Source: JBGLNL01 sp964548045 (GTDB lineage: Bacteria > Chloroflexota > Dehalococcoidia > SZUA-161 > SpSt-899). From it: a stretch of 9,046 nt of DNA. Within the stretch, counting starts at the first letter, position 1, and each line of letters opens with the position of its first letter. The position numbers were made by a program, and so were the translations under genes. The stretch spans positions 1 through 9,046 of the forward strand of contig CAZJQZ010000098.1 of the NCBI GenBank assembly GCA_964548045.1, in the 5' to 3' direction. This document shows positions 1 to 6,677 of the stretch, one piece after another. The notes under the pieces were generated by a model. That model searched no databases. It saw only the letters and a program-made list of their open reading frames with translations, and was not told the DNA's origin.

Positions 1-2
1 AT

Positions 3-2390
3 AAAGATGGTTCATGGCGTTTCTTTGAACTTGCCGGCAAAAATGTCCTCGATGATCCATCCGTTGAGGGAAGTGTACTGCGCTTCCGGGATATCAGCAA
101 ATTTAAACAAGCTAAAGAGAAATTACGGGATACAGAAGACAGATTCAAGGCAGTCTTTGAAAACGCCAATGACGCCATTGTCTACTTAGATACCTTAGGC
201 ACGATCATCGATATAAATCACAAAGTCACTGATATCCTTGGATACAGAAAAGGGGATGCAGTAGGAAAGAACTTTGCCGAGATCGACCTCATCCCCCCCG
301 AAAACATGAAAAACGTCTTGAAGCTTTATGATGAGGCAATTAGCGGCAACCCCTCCCAGTTCAGCGAACTGAAAGTAAATCGCAAAGATGGGATTACCAT
401 CTCCGTGGGAGTAAGCACGGGAACGATAGGGCAAAAAGGCAAAACGGAAGGACTTTTTGTAATTGTACGAGATATCACCAAGCGTAAGGAAGCAGAAAGC
501 AGGATCGAACATCTCAACGCAATTCTCCGTGCCATTCGTAATGTTAACCAGCTTATCATCAGGGAAAAAGATCGGGCTCAGTTGATCCAAAAAGTTTGCG
601 ATACCCTGATCGAAACACGCGGATACAATGCTGCCTGGATAGTCCTCCCTAACGAATTTGGAGAAGTTATGATCAGCGGCCAGGCAGGAAACGATGAAAC
701 ATTCCCTCTTCTAATTGAGGAAATGAACCAGGGCCACTGGCCTCAGTGCGCTCAAATCGCGCTCGCACAAACGGGAACCACCATCATCAATGATGCAAAC
801 ATCTACTGTTCAAAATGTCCAATCCTGAAGGATTGCGTTGAGCATCTGGCACTGGCCATCCGCCTGGAACGTGATGGGAAAGTTTTCGGAGTGTTCTGCG
901 TTTCCTTATTTGATGAAGATACCATCGGCAAGGAAGAGCAGTATCTGTTTGAAGAAACTGCCGGGGATATCGCTTTTGCACTGCACAGTATTGATATAAG
1001 CGAAGAGCATGAGCAGGCGGAAAATAAAATCCGGGTACAAAATGAAGAAATTCAGTCACAGTTCTATGAACTCGAACAGGCTAATATCGACCTCAAACAG
1101 GCCCAGCGAAAACTCCTCAATACCAACCAGATGCTCCGGGAAAGCGAAGAAAAGTACCGCAGCCTCATTGAAAATACCGGGGTTCCGATTGCATACTTTG
1201 CCCGCAATGGCCGCATTCTCACCATCAATACCAACGCCGCTGAGATTCTCAACGGGGTCCCCAGCGATTTCATCGGCAAATCAATATATGATCTCTTTCC
1301 TGATATAGCCGATGAGTTTATGCTAAGAATGCGTAAGGTGATCGAATCAGATACCAGCCAGGAATCCGATGAGTTCTACGAGATGTTTTCCCGCAACTAT
1401 TGGTTTGCGACAAGCATGTATCCGGTAAAGGATGCCAGCGGCAGAACATTTGCCATTCAAGTTATCGCCAGGGACATTACCGAGCAAAAGCAAACGGAAG
1501 AGACCCTTCATGAAACCGAGTTAAAGCTGCGGTTGATATTTGATACTATTAAGGATGGTATCACTATCAGCGATCTGGAAGGAAACATAATCGATGCGAA
1601 CCAGACCGGGCTGGAGAGGCACGGCTTCAAACATATCGATGAACTGCGTGGCATGAAAGGGGTTGACTTCATTGTTGAAAGGGACCGCGAAAGGGCCATC
1701 AACGATATGGAGCAGGCTCTCTCCAATGAAAGTCCCCTCACCCTGGTTGAATACACCCTGCACAGTCATACTGGAGAGGAAATGCTCGTCGAAGCTTCCG
1801 CCTCCTTGCTCAAGGATAGCGAGGGCAATACCACAGCATTTATCAGTGTTACCAGGGATATCACGGAGCGCAGGAAGGCAGAAGAAGCGCTCAGGAAAAG
1901 CGAGAGTCGTTTTCGATCCTTGCTGGAGAAATCATCGGACGGCATAGCCATAATAGAATCCGATGGATCATTTGGTTATAGAGGTCCTGTCAACGATCTT
2001 ATATTGGGTTATGATGAAGAGGGAGCAGCCTTCAAAAGCATATTTGATTTGATTCATCCGGATGACCAATCCAGACTTGCCTCAGACTTCGCCGGCCTTA
2101 TGGAAAAACCGGGAAGTCTGATTACCGAGAATTATCGTACTCTTCACAAAGACGGCTCATGGCGCACACTGGAGGTTGTCGGCCGAAACCTGACAGATGA
2201 TCCTACCGTCAAAGGAATCGTGGTAAACTTCCGCGACGTTACGGAAAGAAAGCAGGCAGAGGAAGCCGTCAAGGCCAGCGAGCAAAAATTCAGGGAGATA
2301 TTCGATAACGTAAACGACGAAATCATGTACCTAGACAGTGGCGGCAATATCATCGACGTAAACGATAAGGTCAAGGATATTTTCGGCTAC
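3..2390 (+). repeat. Two-PAS unit present twice inside the kinase (3-245 and 2148-2390)
   Basis: The segment translated from 3-245 (PAS tail, linker and first half of the next PAS) aligns without gaps to the segment from 2148-2390. By my hand count 43 of 81 residues are identical. Both begin KDGSWR, share DDP, FRD, the KQA linker and YLD, and end with GY. Because the match spans a PAS-to-PAS junction, a tandem pair appears to have been duplicated as one unit, with the GAF and two other PAS domains now lying between the copies. The DNA itself has diverged, so the event is old. Confidence 0.7.
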
Positions 2391-4577
2391 GAACCTGAGG
2401 AAATCATCGGGAGGCCTTACACCGAATTCGAGATCGCTTTTGGCGAGGATAAAGAAAAAATCTACAGGATGTTTTCCAAGGTCATCGCATCGGGTGAAAC
2501 CAAGCTCGTTGAGATAAAGGGAAGGCGCAAAGACGGAAGTACCGTTTATGCGGAAGTGAGCCCAAGTATTATCGAAAGTGACTCGGGGCCCGAGGGGATG
2601 CTGATCGTAGTGCGTGATATTACCGAACGCAAGGAGGCCGAAGAGCTCTTCACTACCCTGGCTACAAATTCCCAAATAGGATCGTACATTATTCAGGACG
2701 GAGTGTTTCGATTTGTGAATCCGGTATTCCTCCGTGATCTTGAACTCACTGAAAGCGACGTTCTGGGTAAACCTCCCAAGAATATTGTGCATCCTGATGA
2801 CCTGGAAAGGGTATATCAAGAAGCTATCAAAATGCTGAAGGGAGAGAAAACCGCCGGCTACGAATTCAGGGTCATTGACAAGAACGGTAATATCAGACAC
2901 GCATATGAAAAAGTAACCGGGGTTGAATATCAAGGCAAACGCGCCTCTCTGGGAAGCTACATGGATATTACGGAGCACAAGCAGGCGGAAGAGAAACTCA
3001 ATCAATATAGAGAGGAGCTGGAACAAAATCTGGACGAGTTGCAGAACGCATACGAGCAACTCAAGGAAATGGACAAATTAAAAGACAATTTCCTGTCCAC
3101 AGTCTCACACGAACTGCGCACTCCCCTGACTTCGATAAAAAGCTTTACAGAGATTCTCCTCACCTACGAAGATGACCGGGAAACTCAGAGGGAATTCCTC
3201 ACTATCATCAACGACGAAAGCGATCGCTTAACCCGGCTGATCAATGATTTTCTTGACCTTTCCAAGATTGAAGCCGGACAAATGCAGTGGGAAACCGCGC
3301 TGATAGATGTTTCCCAGATTATTGAAACGGCAGTAGCCACCACCGAAGCTCTTGCTGCCAGCGCAGGCCTGACCGTCAATATCGAATCGGAGCCTGGCTT
3401 GCCACTCGTCTGGGGAGATAAAGATAGATTTGTCCAAGTGATAACTAATTTGCTCAGCAACTCTATCAAATTCACTCCCGAAGAAGGGTTCGTCACCATA
3501 AAATCGAAACTGGTGAAGGGCGATAAATCCAACAATGAACCCGATATAATCAAAGTCAGTGTCACCGATACAGGCGTAGGCCTCACCCCGGAAGATCAAA
3601 AGCTTATTTTTGAGAGGTTTGTCCAGGTAAGCGATAGCGCGAAGACCAAGCCAGGGGGAACCGGGCTGGGATTGCCGATCTGTAAAGAAATAGTCGAACA
3701 CTACGGTGGCACGATCTGGGTGGAAAGCGAACCAGATAAAAATGAAGGCAGCACTTTCGCCTTTACTGTGCCGGTGCCACAGGAATTAAACACGGCAGCA
3801 ACAACCGTCGTAGATACACAACCAGAGAACATTCCAAAAGTCGGCGACACAATTCTGGTGGTAGATGACGAGGTAAATATTCGCCGCTTCCTTAGCCATG
3901 AGCTTTCCATGAAAGGCTACCACACAATGGAAGCCTCCAACGGCAAAGAGGCCATCGCGATGGTGAAAGAACACCTCCCCGATTTGATAACACTGGATGT
4001 CATCCTGCCCGATATCAGCGGATTCGAAGTAGCAGAGAAACTCAGGAATGACCCGGTAACCAGGCACATTCCCATATTAATCATTTCTGTCCTGGAGGAT
4101 AAAGAAGGCGTTCACAGGATCGGGGCAACCGATTATGTTTCAAAACCGTTCAGCGGTGAAACAATACTGGAGAAAATAAGCGGTCTGCTGCGCAATCCAC
4201 GTGGCACGATACTGGTAGTAGATGACGATAAAGCGCTGGTAGAAGCGATAACTTACGAACTGCAACAAAAGGGATTTTCCACCTCGGTGGCGCACGATGG
4301 TGAAGCGGCATTAAAGATAGTCCAGAGTAACCCTCCGGACCTGATCATCCTTGATGTAATGATGCCAAAAATGGATGGGCATGATGTAATCAAAGAGCTA
4401 AAGTGCCAGCCGGAAACAGCTGAGATTCCCATCATTGTGCTCACGGGTGTGGACCTCAGCGAGAACCAGGTAACCACTCTATCAATGCAATCCAACGAAC
4501 TCCTCACCAAATCGGGCGGGCTAACTAGGCTATTTGAATCAGCAGCGAATATCCTGGCCAGAAGACCCGCTGAATAA
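3..4577 (+). CDS. Hybrid sensor histidine kinase, multi-PAS/GAF with two C-terminal receivers (5' partial)
   Basis: Signal-transducing kinase: the sensor modules should control autophosphorylation of a histidine, with phosphate passed to fused receivers. The frame is open from base 3 with no start, so the gene begins upstream; the Met at 306 lies inside a PAS domain and is not the start. The 1524 visible codons hold, in order: PAS tail (3-125), PAS (about 130-510), GAF-like domain (510-990) with cysteines at 747, 807, 816 and 834, coiled coil (1000-1140), PAS domains at about 1140-1510, 1510-1890, 1893-2270, 2271-2650 and 2652-2999, and a second coiled coil. Most PAS domains end in a RDITERKxAEE-type linker. 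HisKA has SHELRTPLTS with the phospho-His codon at 3108. HATPase_c has an N box at 3441-3473, DTGVGL at 3567 and GGTGLG at 3654. Receiver 1 (3846-4190) has VVDDE, phospho-Asp codon 3996 and SKPF. Receiver 2 (4205-4550) has VVDDD, Asp 4353 and LTKSGG in place of TKPF. No membrane segment and no DNA-binding output is visible. The ligand is unknown. Confidence 0.96.
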   Translation, partial: KDGSWRFFELAGKNVLDDPSVEGSVLRFRDISKFKQAKEKLRDTEDRFKAVFENANDAIVYLDTLGTIIDINHKVTDILGYRKGDAVGKNFAEIDLIPPENMKNVLKLYDEAISGNPSQFSELKVNRKDGITISVGVSTGTIGQKGKTEGLFVIVRDITKRKEAESRIEHLNAILRAIRNVNQLIIREKDRAQLIQKVCDTLIETRGYNAAWIVLPNEFGEVMISGQAGNDETFPLLIEEMNQGHWPQCAQIALAQTGTTIINDANIYCSKCPILKDCVEHLALAIRLERDGKVFGVFCVSLFDEDTIGKEEQYLFEETAGDIAFALHSIDISEEHEQAENKIRVQNEEIQSQFYELEQANIDLKQAQRKLLNTNQMLRESEEKYRSLIENTGVPIAYFARNGRILTINTNAAEILNGVPSDFIGKSIYDLFPDIADEFMLRMRKVIESDTSQESDEFYEMFSRNYWFATSMYPVKDASGRTFAIQVIARDITEQKQTEETLHETELKLRLIFDTIKDGITISDLEGNIIDANQTGLERHGFKHIDELRGMKGVDFIVERDRERAINDMEQALSNESPLTLVEYTLHSHTGEEMLVEASASLLKDSEGNTTAFISVTRDITERRKAEEALRKSESRFRSLLEKSSDGIAIIESDGSFGYRGPVNDLILGYDEEGAAFKSIFDLIHPDDQSRLASDFAGLMEKPGSLITENYRTLHKDGSWRTLEVVGRNLTDDPTVKGIVVNFRDVTERKQAEEAVKASEQKFREIFDNVNDEIMYLDSGGNIIDVNDKVKDIFGYEPEEIIGRPYTEFEIAFGEDKEKIYRMFSKVIASGETKLVEIKGRRKDGSTVYAEVSPSIIESDSGPEGMLIVVRDITERKEAEELFTTLATNSQIGSYIIQDGVFRFVNPVFLRDLELTESDVLGKPPKNIVHPDDLERVYQEAIKMLKGEKTAGYEFRVIDKNGNIRHAYEKVTGVEYQGKRASLGSYMDITEHKQAEEKLNQYREELEQNLDELQNAYEQLKEMDKLKDNFLSTVSHELRTPLTSIKSFTEILLTYEDDRETQREFLTIINDESDRLTRLINDFLDLSKIEAGQMQWETALIDVSQIIETAVATTEALAASAGLTVNIESEPGLPLVWGDKDRFVQVITNLLSNSIKFTPEEGFVTIKSKLVKGDKSNNEPDIIKVSVTDTGVGLTPEDQKLIFERFVQVSDSAKTKPGGTGLGLPICKEIVEHYGGTIWVESEPDKNEGSTFAFTVPVPQELNTAATTVVDTQPENIPKVGDTILVVDDEVNIRRFLSHELSMKGYHTMEASNGKEAIAMVKEHLPDLITLDVILPDISGFEVAEKLRNDPVTRHIPILIISVLEDKEGVHRIGATDYVSKPFSGETILEKISGLLRNPRGTILVVDDDKALVEAITYELQQKGFSTSVAHDGEAALKIVQSNPPDLIILDVMMPKMDGHDVIKELKCQPETAEIPIIVLTGVDLSENQVTTLSMQSNELLTKSGGLTRLFESAANILARRPAE

Positions 4578-4642
4578 TATCCCACCTTAGATTATCATCA
4601 CCTGTCCACTTTCCTGGAAGGCATACTTTTTCATATTAAATA

Positions 4643-4672
4643 TTGACATTCGGTTCATTTTTGGTGTAAAAT
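4643..4672 (+). promoter_or_regulatory. Sigma70-type promoter for the dehydrogenase gene
   Basis: TTGACA at 4643-4648 is a consensus -35 box. TAAAAT at 4667-4672 fits a -10 box, with an 18-base spacer. Transcription would start near 4679, leaving an untranslated leader of about 127 bases before the ATG at 4806. I see no strong hairpin terminator between the kinase stop at 4577 and this promoter, so read-through from the kinase is also possible. Confidence 0.55.
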
Positions 4673-4688
4673 GCTTATCGAATTGCAG

Positions 4689-4705
4689 GTAAAAAGATAA
4701 TTTAC
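4689..4705. promoter_or_regulatory. Inverted repeat in the leader, possible operator
   Basis: GTAAA (4689-4693) and TTTAC (4701-4705) form an inverted repeat with a 7-base spacer, about 10-26 bases downstream of the predicted transcription start. That is a plausible site for a dimeric repressor, for example of the TetR type that often controls acyl-CoA metabolism genes. The half sites are short and AT-rich, so chance is a real alternative. A second weak palindrome, GGCATC...GATGCC, lies a little further downstream in the leader. Confidence 0.2.
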
Positions 4706-4805
4706 TGTCAAAAATGGCATCAATTCCATCGGATGCCTTGGCGATTTGTTACCTTAAACCTGTTTTTACTAAAAAGTACTGGCACGAACGGGAGGTATTA
4801 GAAAA

Positions 4806-5708
4806 ATGGGAATTCTGGATGGCAAAGTAGCAGCAGTAACCGGTTCTGGAAGAGGGCTCGGCAGGAGCCATGCGCTGGCACTGGCTAAAGAAGGCGCCAA
4901 AATCGTTATTAATGACCCCGGCGTTGAGTGGGATGGCTCCGGCGAAGCCAAAGGTCCGGCGGATGATGTGGTCAAAGAGATCAAAGATATGGGTGGAGAT
5001 GCGGTTGCCAATTATGTCAGTGTTGGTGACTACAAAGGAACCAAAACCATATTGGATATGGCACTGGAAAAATGGGGACGCTTCGATATTCTGGTCAACA
5101 ATGCCGGTTTCTTAAGAGACCGAATGACCTTCAAGATGGCAGAAGAGGAATGGGATGCGGTGATTGAGGTTCATTTGAAAGGAACCTTCAATAACGCAAG
5201 GTGGGCAACCGAATATTTCAGGAACCAGGTGAAGGCCGGTAATGATGTGAAGGGCCGCATCATCAATACTATTTCTCATGCCGGAATTATCGGCAGCCCC
5301 GGGCAACCCAACTACTCGGCAGCGAAAGCCGGGATTGCCTGCCTGACCATAACTTGGGCTCGTGAGATGGAAAAATACGGTATGACCAGCAACGCTATTG
5401 TCCCTCTGGCTCGAACGCGTCTGACGACACAAACAGATGCTGTCAGCGGAATGTTCGGTGAAGCTGAAGAAGGTAAGTTCGATGAAATGGCTCCGGAGAA
5501 TATATCTCCGCTGGTTGTTTATCTTGCCAGCGATGCAGCACAGGATATTAACGGGCACGTCTTCTCCATCAGGGGCGGAAAGATGGAGATGTTCCAGTCA
5601 TGGCAGGTCTTGAACTCCATCGATATCGGCAGGAAATGGGAAATCGGGGAGATCAGCGAGAGGATTCGTGAACTCGGAGACGTCGGCATTCCTCCGGTTG
5701 TATTCTAA
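4806..5708 (+). CDS. Short-chain dehydrogenase, MFE-2-type 3-hydroxyacyl-CoA dehydrogenase-like
   Basis: An NAD-dependent oxidoreductase of the classical SDR fold, 300 residues, probably cytoplasmic. The closest pattern I recognise is the (3R)-hydroxyacyl-CoA dehydrogenase part of multifunctional enzyme 2. Visible features are the cofactor motif TGxxxGxG (Thr12-Gly19), Asp37 at the end of strand 2 (which favours NAD over NADP), NNAG at 98-101, VHLKGTF at 122-128, and the catalytic set Ser157, Tyr170 and Lys174 in SPGQPNYSAAKAG, with the 13-residue Ser-Tyr spacing of that family. The ATG is preceded by GGAGGT (4791-4796) with a 9-base spacer, which decides the start. It has its own promoter and ends 18 bases before a strong terminator, so it is probably monocistronic. 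Neither the hydratase nor the SCP2 domain of eukaryotic MFE-2 is present, and no other beta-oxidation gene is in the window. The exact substrate (acyl-CoA, steroid or other alcohol) cannot be told from sequence alone. Confidence 0.93.
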   Translation: MGILDGKVAAVTGSGRGLGRSHALALAKEGAKIVINDPGVEWDGSGEAKGPADDVVKEIKDMGGDAVANYVSVGDYKGTKTILDMALEKWGRFDILVNNAGFLRDRMTFKMAEEEWDAVIEVHLKGTFNNARWATEYFRNQVKAGNDVKGRIINTISHAGIIGSPGQPNYSAAKAGIACLTITWAREMEKYGMTSNAIVPLARTRLTTQTDAVSGMFGEAEEGKFDEMAPENISPLVVYLASDAAQDINGHVFSIRGGKMEMFQSWQVLNSIDIGRKWEIGEISERIRELGDVGIPPVVF

Positions 5709-5726
5709 TTTGCTTCAAAAGATACC

Positions 5727-5768
5727 GAGATAAAAAGGGCGCAGCTTTCGCTGCGCCCTTTTTATCTC
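5727..5768. terminator. Bidirectional intrinsic terminator, 19-bp perfect stem
   Basis: The arm 5727-5745 (GAGATAAAAAGGGCGCAGC) is the exact reverse complement of 5750-5768, with a TTTC loop. The GC core is flanked by A5 on the left and T5 on the right, so it should stop transcription from either direction. On the plus strand it ends the dehydrogenase transcript, 18 bases after the stop codon. Confidence 0.92.
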
Positions 5769-5847
5769 ACTGCATGAGGTTATTGATCAAATCCCCGGCC
5801 AGTTCCGAGGTCATGCCACCTGATTTGCGCGTGCAGCTAAAATGCAT
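5767..5847 (-). pseudogene. Possible 3' remnant of a minus-strand gene (26 codons)
   Basis: Read leftward from an ATG at 5847, this frame gives 26 residues and stops at 5767-5769, overlapping the end of the terminator hairpin. The last stretch, KSGGMTSELAGDLINNLMQ, reads like the C-terminal helix of a real protein and sits exactly where a convergent gene sharing the bidirectional terminator would end. I do not recognise the family. No Shine-Dalgarno was identified, the codon two before the ATG is a stop, and a palindromic repeat begins 32 bases further along, which suggests the rest of the gene has been lost. Chance cannot be excluded for so short a frame. Confidence 0.3.
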
Positions 5848-5878
5848 TATTTATCATTTAGCACAAAGTAAATTCGCA

Positions 5879-5984
5879 ATGGTGGGCTGCGCCCACCGAA
5901 ATCTAATGAAGGCTTAGCCCTCCTTCAAGCGTTATACCCATTTGAAAAAGGCGTGTCTTTAGTGGCGGGCCGAGCCCACCCTAC
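5879..5984. repeat. Palindromic repeat element, GGTGGGC-type ends
   Basis: The left end is a hairpin, GGTGGGC TGC GCCCACC (5881-5897). The right end is a related imperfect palindrome, GTGGCGGGCCGAGCCCACC (5962-5980). Read inward, the two ends match at 14 of 17 positions as inverted repeats. A third small hairpin (TGAAGG 5907-5912 with CCTTCA 5922-5927) lies between them. The GTAGGGTGGGC-like right edge resembles a repeat seen dispersed in many bacterial genomes. It may be a small non-autonomous element; no transposase is present. Confidence 0.5.
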
Positions 5985-6025
5985 GCCTGCTATTAAACCG
6001 GCAAAGGAGGCCATAATCATTTTTC

Positions 6026-6099
6026 ATGTCATTCCCGCGCAGGCGGGAATCCACAGGTGAGTGGGGGAGTGGATTCCGGTTCGGAGGCCACAATGACAT
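6026..6099. repeat. 74-bp palindromic REP/MITE-like element, GTCATTCCCGC family
   Basis: The terminal 8-bp inverted repeats are exact: ATGTCATT (6026-6033) and AATGACAT (6092-6099). Inside, ATTCCCGC (6031-6038) pairs with GCGGGAAT (6043-6050) around a 4-base loop. Alternatively GGAATCCAC (6046-6054) pairs with GTGGATTCC (6069-6077). The two internal stems share bases 6046-6050 and so are mutually exclusive. The GTCATTCCCGCG...GCGGGAATCC core is a widespread dispersed intergenic repeat in bacteria. A fragment of the same right arm, TGGATTCCGG, recurs at 6474-6483. Confidence 0.75.
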
Positions 6100-6127
6100 A
6101 CCATATTCAGTGTGCCTGCTTAATAAC

Positions 6128-6158
6128 AAAAAAGGGCCTCTCAATGAGGCCCTTTTTT
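6128..6158. terminator. Bidirectional intrinsic terminator for the small minus-strand gene
   Basis: The 13-base arm 6128-6140 (AAAAAAGGGCCTC) is the reverse complement of 6146-6158, with loop TCAAT. A-run and T-run flanks allow use in both directions. No plus-strand gene lies just upstream, while the minus-strand frame at 6429-6175 stops 16 bases before it. It is therefore best assigned to that gene. Confidence 0.85.
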
Positions 6159-6174
6159 TAGTGTGCCGGGTATG

Positions 6175-6429
6175 TTATTGCTCTCGTGCTGCCCGGACTG
6201 AAATTTTGAATAATTCTCTTTTGCGGGCAAAGTCAAAAAGCGACCGCCCCCTATTCAACTTGGCGGCAAGGGGGCAATAACATGTGCGATTTGCATTCCG
6301 ATGATGGTCTGTTATAAACTGGGCAAAAGCGGATTGGCAGCAAGTGCATGGCTCACAAATCACATTGTTGCCCGTTATCGCTGGTGTTGTACAGAACTTT
6401 CCTTGTTTGGGTGTGATAAAATATAACAT
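6175..6429 (-). CDS. Small cysteine-rich protein, degenerate zinc-ribbon-like (hypothetical)
   Basis: 84 residues, with cysteines at 13, 25, 28, 30, 31, 50 and 52. Cys28-TC-Cys31-QSAF resembles the first knuckle of a zinc ribbon. The Arg-rich RTCYCP stretch (48-53) resembles a second knuckle, but the usual final Cys is replaced (CPLA instead of CPxC), so metal binding is uncertain. The C-terminal third (residues 56-84) is basic, with Arg and Lys spread through it, which could suit nucleic-acid contact. I do not recognise the exact family and give no function. Support for a real gene is the protein-like composition and an intrinsic terminator beginning 16 bases after the stop. Against it, the ribosome binding site is weak, an in-frame TAG sits directly before the ATG, and no clear promoter is seen. 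It could be a decaying gene. Confidence 0.5.
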   Translation of the reverse strand: MLYFITPKQGKFCTTPAITGNNVICEPCTCCQSAFAQFITDHHRNANRTCYCPLAAKLNRGRSLFDFARKRELFKISVRAAREQ

Positions 6430-6503
6430 CTATTTATCCAACAATTAACCATACAAAGGTCTCTATCAATTTCTGGATTCCGGCTAGGGCAGACTGTGTC
6501 ATA

Positions 6504-6581
6504 ATGTCATCGCGAGGAACCGAAGTTGACGCGGATATCTCCCTGTTAATGAGGAGATTGCTTCGCTTTTCTCTCAATGAC
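6504..6581. repeat. Degenerate palindromic repeat, GTCATTGCGAGG family
   Basis: It starts ATGTCATCGCGAGGAACCGAAG and ends GAGATTGCTTCGC...CAATGAC, a diverged form of a very widespread bacterial intergenic repeat. The terminal GTCAT (6506-6510) and ATGAC (6577-6581) are inverted. Internally ATCTCC (6537-6542) pairs with GGAGAT (6553-6558). The arms no longer pair along their full length, so this is an old copy. A 10-base arm fragment of the other repeat family (TGGATTCCGG, 6474-6483) lies just to its left, suggesting repeated insertion in this spacer. Confidence 0.65.
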
Positions 6582-6623
6582 GGCTCGAAATTGGATAGCA
6601 TTTCAGAATGTGATACAGCCTAT

Positions 6624-6677
6624 GGAGGCCAAAATGATATGTTTAGTAGCAATAAACAAGTCAGGAGGTCAAAATGA
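6624..6677 (+). repeat. Duplicated translation-initiation region (6624-6637 and 6664-6677)
   Basis: GGAGGCCAAAATGA at 6624 and GGAGGTCAAAATGA at 6664 differ at one of 14 positions and are 40 bases apart. Each is a Shine-Dalgarno plus ATG with the same short spacing. The second serves the fibre-like gene. The first would open a 43-codon frame (6634-6765) overlapping the start of that gene in another frame. Its product looks unremarkable, so I treat it as a duplication or a possible translation-coupling leader rather than a gene. Confidence 0.45.

Larger units (their letters stand above)
5709..6174. other. Intergenic stretch rich in palindromes and terminators
   Basis: There is no confident full-length gene between the dehydrogenase stop and the small minus-strand gene. 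The stretch contains, in order, a bidirectional terminator, a short minus-strand reading frame that looks like a gene remnant, two palindromic repeat elements and a second bidirectional terminator. Each is described in its own entry. The plus-strand frame starting at 6026 has its ATG inside a palindromic element and is not a convincing gene. Confidence 0.6.

Noticed and set aside
306..308. ATG at 306 as the kinase start
   Set aside because: The same frame is open back to base 3 and encodes PAS sequence through the junction, so this Met is internal.
195..590. 131-codon minus-strand frame
   Set aside because: Antisense to PAS and GAF coding sequence, with no domain pattern of its own.
2331..3059. 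242-codon minus-strand frame opposite the kinase
   Set aside because: It lies wholly antisense to conserved PAS and HisKA-linker sequence and shows no recognisable protein motif; a mirror of the coding strand's codon bias.
4578..4642. Intrinsic terminator after the kinase
   Set aside because: Only very short palindromes (such as TTCC-TGGAA) occur and none is followed by a T run close enough to be convincing.
6026..6280. 84-codon plus-strand frame in the spacer
   Set aside because: It starts inside a palindromic repeat and reads through a terminator hairpin, and the opposite strand offers a better-supported gene.
5881..6581. CRISPR-like or tandem repeat array
   Set aside because: The repeats here are palindromes of different families with irregular spacing, without regularly spaced identical units or spacers.
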